A DNA stretch of 54,734 bases from Acidobacteriota bacterium (GCA_947467605.1 CANIII010000026.1:1-54734), one strand, 5' to 3'. Shown: positions 8,232 through 21,282, counted from the first letter of the stretch. A program made the numbers and translations. Notes: generated from the letters alone by a model not told the origin.

Positions 8232-9953
8232 ATGCGTCCGGCGCCACAGAGTTACCACGCGCGCCGCGACCCGCAGACAGGCGAGCACTATCTCGCGGTC
8301 TCGCGCCGTGGCTCGGCACTGAAAGACGATCCGCTGCTCGCCAAAGGCACGTGCTTCACGCTCGCGGAGCGTCGAGCCTTTGGCCTCACCGGATTGTTCC
8401 CGCCCGCGGTCTCAACGCCCGACGAGCAGGCCACCCGCGCGTACGCGAACTTCCAGCGCATTGGCGACAACGTTGCCAAATACCTCTTTCTCGCCTCGCT
8501 CCAGGATCGCAACGAGACGCTGTTCTATCAACTCGTGTGCGCCCATCTCGAAGAGATGCTGCCGATCATCTACACGCCGACGGTCGGTCTTATCTGCGAG
8601 CAATACAGCCAGAACTATCGTCGGCCGCGCGGCCTCTACGTGTCATCTGAAGACCGCGGGCACATCGTCGATGTGCTCCGCCATGCGGAACGCGACGATG
8701 TCCGAATCATTGTGGCAACCGACAACGAGGCGATCCTCGGCATCGGCGATCAGGGCGTGGGCGGGATGGGCATCGCGGTCGGGAAGGTTGCGCTGTATAC
8801 CGCGGGTGCCGGCGTGCATCCGGCGTTGGGTTTGCCGCTCGACATCGATGTCGGCACAGACAACGAGCGTCTGCTGAACGATCCTCTCTACCTCGGCGTT
8901 CGCCATCGACGCCTGCGCGGCGACGCGTATTTCTCACTGCTTGACGAACTCGTCGAGGCGATCAAGGTCGTCTTTCCGAAGGCGCTGGTGCAGTGGGAAG
9001 ACTTTGCGAATGAGATCGCCTTCCAGGTGATGCATCGTTACGCGAACCAGTTGCCGAGTTTTGACGATGACATCCAGGGAACCGCGGCCGTCGTCGAAGC
9101 CGGCATTCGTACGGCGCTCGATCGGTGTGGGCGCACGCTCGCCGAAGAACGGCTCGTGTTCTATGGCGCCGGTGCATCCGGCGCCGGTTGTGCGCAGCAG
9201 ATGCGCCGCGCACTGAAGGCGAGTGGCTGCTCCGATGCGGAGATCAATCGGCGTGTGCTGTGCCTGGATTCGAAAGGGCTGATCCTTGCAGACCGCCCCG
9301 GGATTCGCGGCCACAAGCAGGACATCGCGGCTGATCCGCAGGTTGCATCAGGATGGACGCGATCCGGCGACGGCTTCTCGCTGTCGGACGTCGTGTCGCA
9401 ATTCAGGCCGACGATTCTGATTGGCGTCTCGGGCCAACCCGGTACGTTCACCGAGCAGATCGTGACGACGATGCACGCCCATGTCGCGCGGCCGATTGTG
9501 TTGACGTTGTCGAATCCCACGAGCAAGGTGGAAGCGACGCCTGAGCAATTGCTGCGGTGGACCAACGGCGCGGCGATCGTCGGCACCGGCAGTCCATTTG
9601 CGCCGGTCGTGCATGACGGCGTCACGCATCACATCGGTCAGTGCAACAACGCGTTCGTGTTCCCCGGCATCGGTCTCGGCGCGATTGTTGTCGGTGCGCG
9701 GGTGGTGCCCGACGAAGCGTTCGCGGCGGCCGCCATGGCGGTGTATGAATACACGGGGCACGATGCCACGCCGGGCGCGTCGCTGTTTCCCCGGATCGGC
9801 GCACTGCGTGCCGTGTCGGCGAAAGTGGCGGTCGCAGTCGGTCGCGCGCTGGTGGAATGCGGCGCGGCGCCGGAGATGTCGACAGACGAGATTGATACCC
9901 GGGTCGCTGAGGCGACCTGGGAGCCGCGGTACTTGCCGTACCGCCCGGCGTGA
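8232..9953 (+). CDS. maeA: NAD-type malic enzyme (malate dehydrogenase, decarboxylating)
   Basis: 573 residues, the long form (about 560) like E. coli MaeA/SfcA rather than the MaeB type. It converts malate to pyruvate and CO2 with NAD(P). Visible motifs: YTPTVGLICEQYSQNYRRPRG (malate-binding region), VATDNEAILGIGDQGVGGMG, EDFANEIAFQVMHRY, the metal-binding FDDDIQGTAAVV, and the nucleotide-binding FYGAGASGAGCAQQM. The ATG at 8232 has GGAG seven bases upstream. It lies 16 bp behind citrate synthase and probably shares its transcript. Whether NAD or NADP is preferred cannot be decided here. Confidence 0.93.
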   Translation: MRPAPQSYHARRDPQTGEHYLAVSRRGSALKDDPLLAKGTCFTLAERRAFGLTGLFPPAVSTPDEQATRAYANFQRIGDNVAKYLFLASLQDRNETLFYQLVCAHLEEMLPIIYTPTVGLICEQYSQNYRRPRGLYVSSEDRGHIVDVLRHAERDDVRIIVATDNEAILGIGDQGVGGMGIAVGKVALYTAGAGVHPALGLPLDIDVGTDNERLLNDPLYLGVRHRRLRGDAYFSLLDELVEAIKVVFPKALVQWEDFANEIAFQVMHRYANQLPSFDDDIQGTAAVVEAGIRTALDRCGRTLAEERLVFYGAGASGAGCAQQMRRALKASGCSDAEINRRVLCLDSKGLILADRPGIRGHKQDIAADPQVASGWTRSGDGFSLSDVVSQFRPTILIGVSGQPGTFTEQIVTTMHAHVARPIVLTLSNPTSKVEATPEQLLRWTNGAAIVGTGSPFAPVVHDGVTHHIGQCNNAFVFPGIGLGAIVVGARVVPDEAFAAAAMAVYEYTGHDATPGASLFPRIGALRAVSAKVAVAVGRALVECGAAPEMSTDEIDTRVAEATWEPRYLPYRPA

Positions 9954-9957
9954 CAGA

Positions 9958-11808
9958 ATGCGGCGCATGAAGCGCGCGGCCTCTGTCATCGCACTGCTCG
10001 GACTCACCGCTTTGGCCGCATGGCCATCCGCACAGGTCAAACCGGCCACGGTGGCTTCGACACCGGCCCACACATTCAAATTGTCGTCGGATGACTTCCT
10101 GCTCGATGGGAAGCCGCTTCAGATCATTTCCTGCGAGATGCACCCGGCGAGGATTCCCGTCGAATATTGGTCGCAGCGCATTCAGATGGCGAAGGCCATG
10201 GGCTGCAACACCGTTGCCGCCTATATCTTCTGGAATTACCACGAGACGACCGAAGGTCGTTTCGACTTCACGACGACGAACCATGACCTCGCGACGTTTT
10301 TCAAAATGGTCAAGGACGCGGGGATGTGGGCGTTGCTTCGGCCCGGCCCGTATGTGTGTGCCGAGTGGGATTTCGGTGGGATCCCGCCGTATCTCCTGAA
10401 GGATCCGGATCTGCGCGTGCGCGGGATGTATCCGCGCTACATGCAGGCGGCCGAGCGCTACATGGCGCAGTTGGCGAAGGTCATCACGCCGGCGCTCGTC
10501 ACGCACGGCGGCGCCATCATCATGGTGCAGGTTGAGAACGAGTACGGCAGTTACGCGAACGATCGCGCGTATATGTCGCGCTTGCGTGACGTGTGGAAGC
10601 TGAACGGCATCAACGTGCCGTTCTTCACGGGCGATGGCCCGACGCCGTACATGCTTGAGGCGGGATCGCTGCCGGGCGCGGCGGTGGGGCTCGACTCAGG
10701 TTCCGAGGACAAACACTGGACGCTGGCGCGCTCGATGAATCCTGGCGTTCCCGTGTTTTCGTCCGAGACGTATCCAGGGTGGCTCACGCACTGGGGCGAG
10801 AAGTGGCAGCGTCCGGGGATTCCGTCGCTGGTCAAGGAAGTGACGTGGCTGCTCGACAACAAGAAGGGTTTCAACTTCTACGTCGCGCACGGTGGGACGA
10901 ACTTCGGTTTCACCGCCGGTGCGAACAGCGGCGGCAAGGGCTACGAGCCTGATGTCACCAGTTACGACTACGACGCGCCGATCGACGAGCAGGGCCGCGC
11001 GACGCCGAAGTATCTGGCGCTCCGCGAACTGATTGGCAAGTACCTGCCAACAGGCACATCGCTCCCGGCGGTCCCCGCACCGATCCCCACGATGGCCATC
11101 CCTGACATTGCGATGGCGCCGATGACGTCGATCTGGGAACAGCTGCCCGAGCCGATCAAGTCCGTGCATCCGCGCACGTTCGAATACTACGGACAGAATC
11201 AGGGCCTCGTGCTGTATCGCACGACGCTCATCGGTCGCAAGAGCGGCAAGCTCATCATCACGGACCTCCATGACTACGCGCAGGTGTTCGTCGACGGCAA
11301 ACTGATCGGCACAATCGATCGACGGCTGGGTGAGAAGTCGCTGGATATTCCAGCGACGACGAACGCGATGCCGGTCCTCGAAGTCCTCGTCGAAGGCATG
11401 GGGCACATCAACTTTGCGCAGGACATCATCGATCGCAAAGGCATCACCGATCGCGTGACGCTTTCGGGCATGACGCTGACCAACTGGGATGTGTTTCTGC
11501 TACCGCTCGCAGACAAGTGGGTGACGTCGCTCGCTGCGAAGTCGCCAGCGACGCCGTCGAAGTCAGGCGTCTTCTTCAAGGGCACGTTCACGCTCGACGC
11601 GACGGCCGACACCTTCATCGACATGTCCGCCTATCGCAAGGGCGTGGTCTGGGTGAACGGCCACAACCTCGGCCGCTACTGGGACATCGGGCCGCAGACG
11701 ACGCTGTATTGCCCGGCGTCGTGGCTCAACAAGGGACAGAACACGCTGGTTGTGCTGGATCTGCATAAGACCGACGCCTCGGCGATCCGAGGCGCTGATC
11801 GACCGTAG
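9958..11808 (+). CDS. Secreted GH35 beta-galactosidase
   Basis: About 616 residues from the ATG at 9958 (an equally possible ATG is 9 bp downstream); the frame is open further upstream only as a shadow of malic enzyme. MKRAASVIALLGLTALAAWPSAQ is a signal peptide. Glycoside hydrolase family 35 motifs are clear: LDGKPLQIISCEMHPARIP, RPGPYVCAEWDFGG, the acid/base Glu in IIMVQVENEYGS and the nucleophile Glu in FSSETYPGWLTHWG. The C-terminal jelly-roll part ends with KGVVWVNGHNLGRYWDIGPQ. The family removes terminal beta-galactose residues; export suggests plant or microbial polysaccharide use. The start lies 4 bp after the malic enzyme stop, so it may be co-transcribed despite the unrelated role. 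Confidence 0.93.
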   Translation: MRRMKRAASVIALLGLTALAAWPSAQVKPATVASTPAHTFKLSSDDFLLDGKPLQIISCEMHPARIPVEYWSQRIQMAKAMGCNTVAAYIFWNYHETTEGRFDFTTTNHDLATFFKMVKDAGMWALLRPGPYVCAEWDFGGIPPYLLKDPDLRVRGMYPRYMQAAERYMAQLAKVITPALVTHGGAIIMVQVENEYGSYANDRAYMSRLRDVWKLNGINVPFFTGDGPTPYMLEAGSLPGAAVGLDSGSEDKHWTLARSMNPGVPVFSSETYPGWLTHWGEKWQRPGIPSLVKEVTWLLDNKKGFNFYVAHGGTNFGFTAGANSGGKGYEPDVTSYDYDAPIDEQGRATPKYLALRELIGKYLPTGTSLPAVPAPIPTMAIPDIAMAPMTSIWEQLPEPIKSVHPRTFEYYGQNQGLVLYRTTLIGRKSGKLIITDLHDYAQVFVDGKLIGTIDRRLGEKSLDIPATTNAMPVLEVLVEGMGHINFAQDIIDRKGITDRVTLSGMTLTNWDVFLLPLADKWVTSLAAKSPATPSKSGVFFKGTFTLDATADTFIDMSAYRKGVVWVNGHNLGRYWDIGPQTTLYCPASWLNKGQNTLVVLDLHKTDASAIRGADRP

Positions 11809-11820
11809 AGCGCCCAGGCC

Positions 11821-12615
11821 TTACTTGACCTTGAAGAGATCCTTCGCGACGATCAGCTTCAGCGTGAACTTGTCGGCGGCGTCTGTGAGGCCGACGCCGG
11901 CGCCGAATTCGATCTCGAAGCCGCTCTTGGTCGTGTGGTCGATCACCGCGTAGAGCTGGTGCGACTGATCAGCGGCTTTTTCAAAACCCTTGAGCCGTCC
12001 GAAATCCGAATACGCTTCGAGTGCCACGGCCCAGACTTCTGACGGGTTGTAGGCGATGCGCGCCGACGGCACGAACTCCAGGTTGTCGAAGCCGTCATAC
12101 GCCGTGTCGAGGATCGGGTTGAGGATCAGATCAAACTTCGGATTCACGTGCCACGCGATGATGGGGCGGAACTCCGAGGTCACGCGCGTCGAGTCCCAGC
12201 GCTTCGCGTTGTAGCTCAGCTCCATGCCGAAACCAAATGCCACTGTGCGGTCGTTGCCGTTGGGCGTGGCCACGAGGCCGCGCAGCTTGAAGCCGTTGAT
12301 GCCAAAGCCGAGATCCTTGTCGATCGTGTAGAGCGGCAGGTAGAGGCCCGCTTCAAACCAGTTGCTCACGCCGAACGCCCACTCGGTGACGCCGTTGAAT
12401 GACTTGTCGGCCGTGACACCACCCGGGACCGACGGCGTCTTGATGCCCTTCGGTGTGAAGTTGTTGTGCCACGTCAGGTTGAACACACCCTTTGGCGCCA
12501 GGCTGGCGTCGTACACCTGAATTTCATCGCCCTGCGCGAATGCGCGCGATGGCGTGCCCAGCACACCCACAAATACACCCACGCCCACACACAACGACAC
12601 CAGCAGCTGCTTCAC
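11821..12615 (-). CDS. Outer-membrane beta-barrel protein, function unknown
   Basis: 264 residues. A signal peptide ends near PSRAFAQ. The rest alternates short hydrophobic/aromatic strands (WAFGVSNWFEAGLYLPLY, FKLRGLVATPNG, VAFGFGMELSYN, WAVALEAYSDFG) as in outer-membrane barrels. It resembles transporter-like barrel proteins found in Gram-negative genomes, but no precise family can be named from reading alone. The C-terminal residues FKVK are not the usual terminal Phe. Convergent with the GH35 gene (12 bp gap) and divergent from the nitronate monooxygenase-like gene. Confidence 0.7.
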   Translation of the reverse strand: MKQLLVSLCVGVGVFVGVLGTPSRAFAQGDEIQVYDASLAPKGVFNLTWHNNFTPKGIKTPSVPGGVTADKSFNGVTEWAFGVSNWFEAGLYLPLYTIDKDLGFGINGFKLRGLVATPNGNDRTVAFGFGMELSYNAKRWDSTRVTSEFRPIIAWHVNPKFDLILNPILDTAYDGFDNLEFVPSARIAYNPSEVWAVALEAYSDFGRLKGFEKAADQSHQLYAVIDHTTKSGFEIEFGAGVGLTDAADKFTLKLIVAKDLFKVK

Positions 12616-12639
12616 AGATCCCCCTCAATGGCCTTAGTA

Positions 12640-12668
12640 GCGGCGAAGCACGCATTATATTTCGCCGC
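12640..12668. repeat. Inverted repeat in a divergent promoter region
   Basis: GCGGCGAA (12640-12647) and TTCGCCGC (12661-12668) form a perfect 8-bp inverted repeat around an AT-rich 13-bp centre (containing CATTATAT). It lies between the divergent starts at 12615 and 12725 and could be an operator or a small hairpin in a leader. No regulator is known. Confidence 0.4.
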
Positions 12669-12724
12669 GCCCGGGTAGTGGCCGGAGTTTTGCAGTGGTA
12701 CTCCCAATTGGAGCGGGACCCGCG

Positions 12725-14167
12725 ATGACTCTTCCTCAAATCATTCAAGGCGGCATGGGCGTCGGCATCTCGAATTGGCGGCTGGCGAATGCCGTGTCCC
12801 GACAGGGGCAACTCGGTGTGGTATCCGGCACGGCTCTGGACCAGCTGCTGGTGCGGCGCCTTCAGGACGGCGATCTCGATGGACACATGCGCCGCGCCCT
12901 CGACGCGTTCCCCCTCGTCTCGATGGCAGAACGTGTCTGGCACCGGTACTACATCGCCGGCGGCAAGCCGGAGCGCCACGCCTACGTCACGCCACCGCAG
13001 CACGTACTCGATAGCCCGCGCGCGCTCATCGAACTGGTCATCGTCGCGAACTTCGTTGAAGTCTTTCTCGCGCGCGAGGGCCACTCGCACCCGGTCGGCA
13101 TCAACTATCTCGAGAAGATCCAGCTGCCGCATCTCGCCTCGCTGTACGGCGCGATGCTGGCGGGCGTCGCCGTGGTGCTGATGGGCGCAGGCATTCCGCT
13201 GAAGATCCCGGGGGCTCTCGATCGTCTCGCGCTGCACGAGGTCGCCACGTATCCGCTTCATGTCACCGGCGCACAGCCCGACGATCACTTCGCCGTGACG
13301 TTTGATCCGCGCGACCACAACACGGAGGCGCTGACGCCCCTGACGCGGCCCATGTTTCTCGCGATCATCTCGTCCGATGTGCTCGGCCTCACGCTGCAGA
13401 GAAAGGCCAATGGTCGCGTCGATGGCTTCATCGTCGAAGGCCCGACCGCCGGTGGTCACAACGCGCCCCCACGCGGGAAGTTGCAGCTGACATCAACGGG
13501 CGAGCCTGTGTATGGCGATCGTGATCAGGTGGACCTGGTGAAGCTCCGCGCGCTGGGCGTGCCCTTCTGGCTGGCGGGAGGCTTCGGCTCACCAGACAAG
13601 CTGAGCGCGGCGCTCGCGCTTGGCGCGGCCGGCGTCCAGGTTGGGACCGCGTTCGCGCTCTGTGCCGAGTCGGGCATGCGAGCCGACTACCGCACCGCAC
13701 TCCTTCGTGGTTTGGCCTCGGAGGAGTCGCGTGTCTTCACCGATCCGCTCGCGTCGCCCACGGGATTCCCGTTCAAGGTGGCCGACGTGCCGGGGTCGTT
13801 GTCGGATCCCGAGGTCTACGCCGCACGTCCACGCATCTGCGATCTGGGCTATCTGCGTGAGGCCTATCGTGCTGACGATGGGAGTGTGGCGTGGCGATGT
13901 CCGGCTGAACCCGTGAATCTGTATGCGTCGAAGGGGGGCGCCGCCGGCGAGACGCTCGGTCGCAAGTGCATCTGCAACGCGCTCATCGCAACGGCAGGCT
14001 ATCCGCAAGTGCGCGCCAGCAAGAGTGTGGAGAGTGGCATCGTGACGTCAGGCGATGACCTGTCGAGCGCCCTGCAGTTCCTGCGCGCTGACGGTGCGGA
14101 CTATACGGCCGCTGACGTGATCGCGGCGCTTCAGGCCGGGGGGGGATTGCCCGGCGGCTCGACGTGA
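12725..14167 (+). CDS. Nitronate monooxygenase/PfaD-like FMN enzyme
   Basis: 480 residues from the ATG at 12725; a GTG 30 bp upstream is possible but the family starts at PQIIQGGMGVGISN. FMN-binding barrel motifs include MGVGISNWRLANAVSRQGQLGVVS in two adjoining parts, IVEGPTAGGHN, FWLAGGFGSP and ALGAAGVQVGTAFA, typical of 2-nitropropane dioxygenase / FabK / PfaD-like enzymes. The protein is longer than simple nitronate monooxygenases (about 350) and carries a Cys-containing C-terminal part (LGRKCICNALIATAGYPQ), as seen in the longer PfaD-like branch. The substrate is not assigned. The last 37 bp overlap the 3' end of the convergent CDF transporter gene. Confidence 0.85.
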   Translation: MTLPQIIQGGMGVGISNWRLANAVSRQGQLGVVSGTALDQLLVRRLQDGDLDGHMRRALDAFPLVSMAERVWHRYYIAGGKPERHAYVTPPQHVLDSPRALIELVIVANFVEVFLAREGHSHPVGINYLEKIQLPHLASLYGAMLAGVAVVLMGAGIPLKIPGALDRLALHEVATYPLHVTGAQPDDHFAVTFDPRDHNTEALTPLTRPMFLAIISSDVLGLTLQRKANGRVDGFIVEGPTAGGHNAPPRGKLQLTSTGEPVYGDRDQVDLVKLRALGVPFWLAGGFGSPDKLSAALALGAAGVQVGTAFALCAESGMRADYRTALLRGLASEESRVFTDPLASPTGFPFKVADVPGSLSDPEVYAARPRICDLGYLREAYRADDGSVAWRCPAEPVNLYASKGGAAGETLGRKCICNALIATAGYPQVRASKSVESGIVTSGDDLSSALQFLRADGADYTAADVIAALQAGGGLPGGST

Positions 14168-15042
14168 ATCAGCACCTTTGAAAAGAGCGGGTTCGCTGCG
14201 CGGATCGCATTCTGTACTTCATGGGCGATCTCGTGTCCGCGGGTCACCGTCATCTGGCCGTCGATGATCACGTCGAGGTCGACGTAGTAGTCGAAGCCCA
14301 TCTTGCGCACGTGGCACTTGTGCGTGCCGATCACGTGCGGATTCTGCTGCGCCACTTCGCGCACCTGCAGCTCCAGTGCGGGGTCGGGCTTCGCGTCGGT
14401 CAGTTCGTCGAGTGCCGGTCGCAACAGCAGGTAGGCGTTGAGTCCGATGATGAATGCGGCAAAGAGCGCGGCCCAGTCGTCCGCCGCCTCGTAGCCTGCG
14501 CCGCCGATCAGCGCGATCGAGATGCCGACAAACGCACCGACTGACGTGAGCGCGTCGCTGCGGTGGTGCCATGCGTCAGACTTCACGGCCGTGCTGCGCG
14601 TGGTGGCCCCGACCTTGAACACGTACCGGAACAGCGTCTCTTTGATCGCGATGACGCCGATGAGCACAACCAGCGTGAAGGGCGCGGGCGCGTGGTGCGG
14701 TAGTCGAATCTCGCGCACGCTCTGGACGGCGACACCGGCGGCCGCCGCGAAGAGCGCGAGCGACACCGCCATGGCCGCGAGCGGCTCGGCCTTGCCGTGC
14801 CCATACGGATGGTTGTCGTCCGGCGGCTTCACCGAATAGCGCAGGCCCATCCATACGATCAGGGAGCTCGCGATATCCATCGTGGATTCCACGGCGTCGG
14901 CGACCAGGGCGTAGGAGTGACCGAGAATGCCGGCCACCGCCTTCACGGCTGCGAGCAGGAGATTGACGCCGATGCCGACCAGCGTCGACCGCATCCCTCG
15001 TTGCGCGAGTACTTCCTGCGCCGTCAGCGCACGCGTCACCAC
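14131..15042 (-). CDS. Cation diffusion facilitator (Zn/Fe/Mn-type efflux)
   Basis: 303 residues, usual CDF length. Several membrane helices occupy about residues 15-210, with metal-site motifs ALVADAVESTMDIASSL in the second helix and SDAWHHRSDALTS in the fifth. The C-terminal cytosolic domain (about 215-300) has the ferredoxin-like pattern HVIGTHKCHVRKMG and VTRGHEIAHEV. The family exchanges divalent metal for protons at the inner membrane. The metal-binding residues D..D / H..D suggest Zn or a similar ion. Its 3' end overlaps the preceding convergent gene by 37 bp. Confidence 0.92.
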   Translation of the reverse strand: MVTRALTAQEVLAQRGMRSTLVGIGVNLLLAAVKAVAGILGHSYALVADAVESTMDIASSLIVWMGLRYSVKPPDDNHPYGHGKAEPLAAMAVSLALFAAAAGVAVQSVREIRLPHHAPAPFTLVVLIGVIAIKETLFRYVFKVGATTRSTAVKSDAWHHRSDALTSVGAFVGISIALIGGAGYEAADDWAALFAAFIIGLNAYLLLRPALDELTDAKPDPALELQVREVAQQNPHVIGTHKCHVRKMGFDYYVDLDVIIDGQMTVTRGHEIAHEVQNAIRAANPLFSKVLIHVEPPGNPPPA

Positions 15043-15221
15043 ACCTCAGGATATCGCTTCCGTCGACTGCGAAGTCGTTCGCATGTCGCTGACTTTTCCA
15101 CTCACCGGTGCGGGAATCTCCGCCATTTCGCCACACAGGGGCCCGTGCGCGCGCGGATCCGGCGGCCGAGAAGCGGCACGTCCGGTGCATAGGGACAGGG
15201 CATTACATGGGGAGTTCCGAA

Positions 15222-18779
<3,558 letters not shown>

Positions 18780-18788
18780 GAGGACGCG

Positions 18789-19796
18789 ATGGATCTCACC
18801 ACCACGTATCTGGGACTCACGCTTGAGCATCCGGTGATGCCGGGCGCCTCACCGCTGGCGCATGATCTCGACGCCGTACGTCGGCTCGAAGATGCCGGCG
18901 CGGCCGCGATCGTGATGCACTCGCTCTTCGAAGAGCAGATCACGCGCGACGAGCTTGGCATGATGCATCACATGCTCGTGCACGACGAATCGAGCGCCGA
19001 GGCGCTGTCGTACTTTCCGTCGACCGACGACTTCGCCTTCGGGCCCGATCGGTATCTTGAGCAGGTGCGCGCGATCAAGGCAGCGGTGAAGGTGCCGGTG
19101 ATCGGCTCACTCAACGGCACGACACCAGAAGGCTGGCTGAGCTACGCGCACCAGATTCAGCAGGCGGGCGCTGATGCGCTCGAGCTGAACTTCTATCACG
19201 TCGCGACCAACACACTCGAGAGTGGCGCGGATGTGGAAGCGCGCTTGCTCGACACCGTGAGGGCGATCAAGACGCACGTCAGCATTCCGGTCGCGGTGAA
19301 GCTCTCGCCATTCTTCTCATCGATTGCGCATCTCGCTCTCGAGCTCGAGGCCGCGGGCGCCGACGGCATCGTGATGTTCAATCGCTTCTATCAGCCCGAC
19401 ATTGATCCCGAGATGCTGGAGACCGTCCCGCGGTTGCAGTTGTCGACGCCTGATGAACTGCTGTTGCGTCTGCGCTGGCTGGCGATCCTTTCTGGCCGCA
19501 CGCGTCTCTCACTGGCGGCGACGGGCGGCGTCCACTCGGGTATGGACGCGTTGAAGGCGGTGATGGCCGGTGCACATGCCGTGCAGATGACCGCCGCGCT
19601 CCTGAACCACGGCCCGAGCCGGCTCACCTCAACAGTGCGCGAACTACGGCAGTGGCTCGTGGATCGCGAGTATCACTCCCTGCGCCAGGCGCAGGGCAGC
19701 ATGAGCCTCGAGAAGAGCCCGAACCCCGAAGCCTTCGAACGCGGCAACTACATGCGGATCCTGCAGACCTGGCACCCGCGGGTGCCCGTGCGCTAG
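18789..19796 (+). CDS. Dihydroorotate dehydrogenase-like protein next to nifJ
   Basis: 335 residues with a strong AGGAGG five bases before the ATG. It is a TIM-barrel FMN protein of the DHOD class (LTTTYLGLTLEHPVMPGASP, VPVIGSLNGTTPEGW, ADALELNFYH, VAVKLSPFF, ATGGVHSGMDALKAVMAGA). The catalytic surroundings differ from PyrD: where the true enzyme has its Asn-rich pyrimidine contacts the sequence reads ELNFYHVATN. Proteins of this kind are regularly found beside nifJ in anaerobes and Acidobacteria, so a role linked to ferredoxin-dependent reduction is more likely than pyrimidine synthesis. That role is inference. Confidence 0.85.
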   Translation: MDLTTTYLGLTLEHPVMPGASPLAHDLDAVRRLEDAGAAAIVMHSLFEEQITRDELGMMHHMLVHDESSAEALSYFPSTDDFAFGPDRYLEQVRAIKAAVKVPVIGSLNGTTPEGWLSYAHQIQQAGADALELNFYHVATNTLESGADVEARLLDTVRAIKTHVSIPVAVKLSPFFSSIAHLALELEAAGADGIVMFNRFYQPDIDPEMLETVPRLQLSTPDELLLRLRWLAILSGRTRLSLAATGGVHSGMDALKAVMAGAHAVQMTAALLNHGPSRLTSTVRELRQWLVDREYHSLRQAQGSMSLEKSPNPEAFERGNYMRILQTWHPRVPVR

Positions 19797-19814
19797 CCGT
19801 AGTACGCTTCACGC

Positions 19815-21257
19815 ATGAAGGCACCCTTCCTGCGTCCCGCGATCACGCCGCTTTTCGTTCTGCTCCTCGTCGCTGACGCGCTCGCCACCTGCGGCGGTGG
19901 CGGTGGCGGCGGCACGGGCGGCATGGGCAGTGGCGCGATGGGCGCTGAGGAAGTCGTGTATCAGGTGCCGTGGCAGGCGATCAAGACACCGCCGCCCGCC
20001 GGCAGCCTTGTTCTCTACTGGTACCCGGCCTCGCAGAACGAGTGGGAGAAGTCGAGCCTGCGCAACTCGCGCACGCTGTCGGTCTATGCGCAGCAGTGTG
20101 TGACGATGGCCGTCGCGAATCGCGAGATGCCGAACGTCGAGACGTTCATTGGTACGGGGAAGCCGCCAGTCGTCGTGTTGGCTCAAGCGGACGGCAAGAT
20201 CATCGGTCGAGCTGAAGGCACGGACGGCAAGCTGAATGTCTCTGTCGTTGAAAAGCTCGTCGAAGGCGAGATGAAGCAGCGCGAATCCGCGATCAAGACG
20301 CAGCTGAAAGATGCGAAGGACACGGCGAAGAAAGGTGACAAGGCGGCGGCGATCGTGTCGCTGAAAGCCATCGTCGAGCAGAAGTGCCTGTTTCCGAATC
20401 CCGCGAAAGATGCGGCGGGCGAATTGAAGAAGCTCGGCGTCGCCATCGGCGGCGAGTTCTATCCGGCCGCTAATCTGGATCGGTCACTCGGTGCGGAGGT
20501 CGAGCACCAGATGATGCTGGGTCTCGCGGCAGAGAGCCAGGATCGCTATCCCGAAGCCGAGAAGCGCTATGCCGCCGCGTTGAAGCTGGATCCATCAGAT
20601 CCCGCGCCGCGCCGGTATCTTGGCGAGGTGTATCGCCACCAACTGGGCGATTGGGACAAGGCGCGCGTGGTGTTCGACGCCATTCTCGCGCGGCCGTCCG
20701 ATCCGCTCTCCCGCGCCGTGGCACTGCACGGTCTCGGCAAGATGACGATTCATGATGGTAATTTTCCGAAAGGACTGTCGATGATGGAAGCGTCGGTGGC
20801 AGCGTTTCCGCTCCCGCTCGCCTTTCGCAATCTGGCGGTCTACTGGCACTCGGAAGGGGATCGCGTGAAGGCCGCTGCCTACACCAAGCAGGCGCTTGCG
20901 CTTGATCCCGCCGATCCGTTCAACCTGGTGTTCGCCGCGGCATTTCAGGCGGGCGACACCAGCGCCGCCGCGAAAGCCGAGGCGGTGAAGGTCGCGAAAG
21001 CCAACGACAACCTGATGTGTGCGTCGTACAACCTCGCCGCCATCTACGCCCAAGCGGGCCAGAAGGACCGGGCGGTGGCGATGCTCAAGCGCCACTTCTT
21101 CGACTACGAGCGCTACGACGCCGTGCGCAGCAAAGAAATGATGGAGGCGCGCGTCGACGCGGTCTTCTCGTCGCTCTTTGCCGATCCCACGTTCGTATCG
21201 CTCACGAGCGGTGCCGACGGCAAACTGCCACTGCCCAAGAAGATGGGCAGGCGGTAG
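19815..21257 (+). CDS. Secreted TPR protein, function unknown
   Basis: 480 residues. Signal peptide ends near DALAT; a Cys and a Gly-rich stretch (CGGGGGGGTGGMG) follow. Residues about 45-155 look thioredoxin-like in strand pattern (AGSLVLYWYPASQNEWEKSS, VVVLAQADGKIIGRAEG) but no CxxC redox pair is present. Residues about 230-420 hold TPR units (YPEAEKRYAAALKLDPSDPA, GDRVKAAAYTKQALALDPAD, NLAAIYAQAGQKDRAVAML). This suggests a periplasmic scaffold. It starts 18 bp after the DHOD-like gene and may be read through from nifJ. Confidence 0.75.
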   Translation: MKAPFLRPAITPLFVLLLVADALATCGGGGGGGTGGMGSGAMGAEEVVYQVPWQAIKTPPPAGSLVLYWYPASQNEWEKSSLRNSRTLSVYAQQCVTMAVANREMPNVETFIGTGKPPVVVLAQADGKIIGRAEGTDGKLNVSVVEKLVEGEMKQRESAIKTQLKDAKDTAKKGDKAAAIVSLKAIVEQKCLFPNPAKDAAGELKKLGVAIGGEFYPAANLDRSLGAEVEHQMMLGLAAESQDRYPEAEKRYAAALKLDPSDPAPRRYLGEVYRHQLGDWDKARVVFDAILARPSDPLSRAVALHGLGKMTIHDGNFPKGLSMMEASVAAFPLPLAFRNLAVYWHSEGDRVKAAAYTKQALALDPADPFNLVFAAAFQAGDTSAAAKAEAVKVAKANDNLMCASYNLAAIYAQAGQKDRAVAMLKRHFFDYERYDAVRSKEMMEARVDAVFSSLFADPTFVSLTSGADGKLPLPKKMGRR

Positions 21258-21261
21258 GCAC

Positions 21262-21282
21262 GCGTCGGGCTAAGCCCGACGC
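21262..21282. repeat. REP-like palindrome between convergent stops
   Basis: GCGTCGGGC, TAA, GCCCGACGC: a perfect 9-bp stem with a 3-base loop. The outer GTAG (21254-21257) and CTAC (21283-21286) extend it after a small bulge. Those outer bases contain the TAG stop codons of both convergent genes. No T-run follows, so it may be a repeat element or a factor-assisted terminator. Confidence 0.6.

Noticed and set aside
6980..8233. 417-codon minus-strand frame opposite citrate synthase
   Set aside because: The plus strand encodes a full, clearly conserved citrate synthase; the opposite frame has shadow-like composition.
15043..15221. Possible leader RNA between the CDF and nifJ genes
   Set aside because: I found only weak, scattered inverted repeats and no riboswitch-like conserved core.
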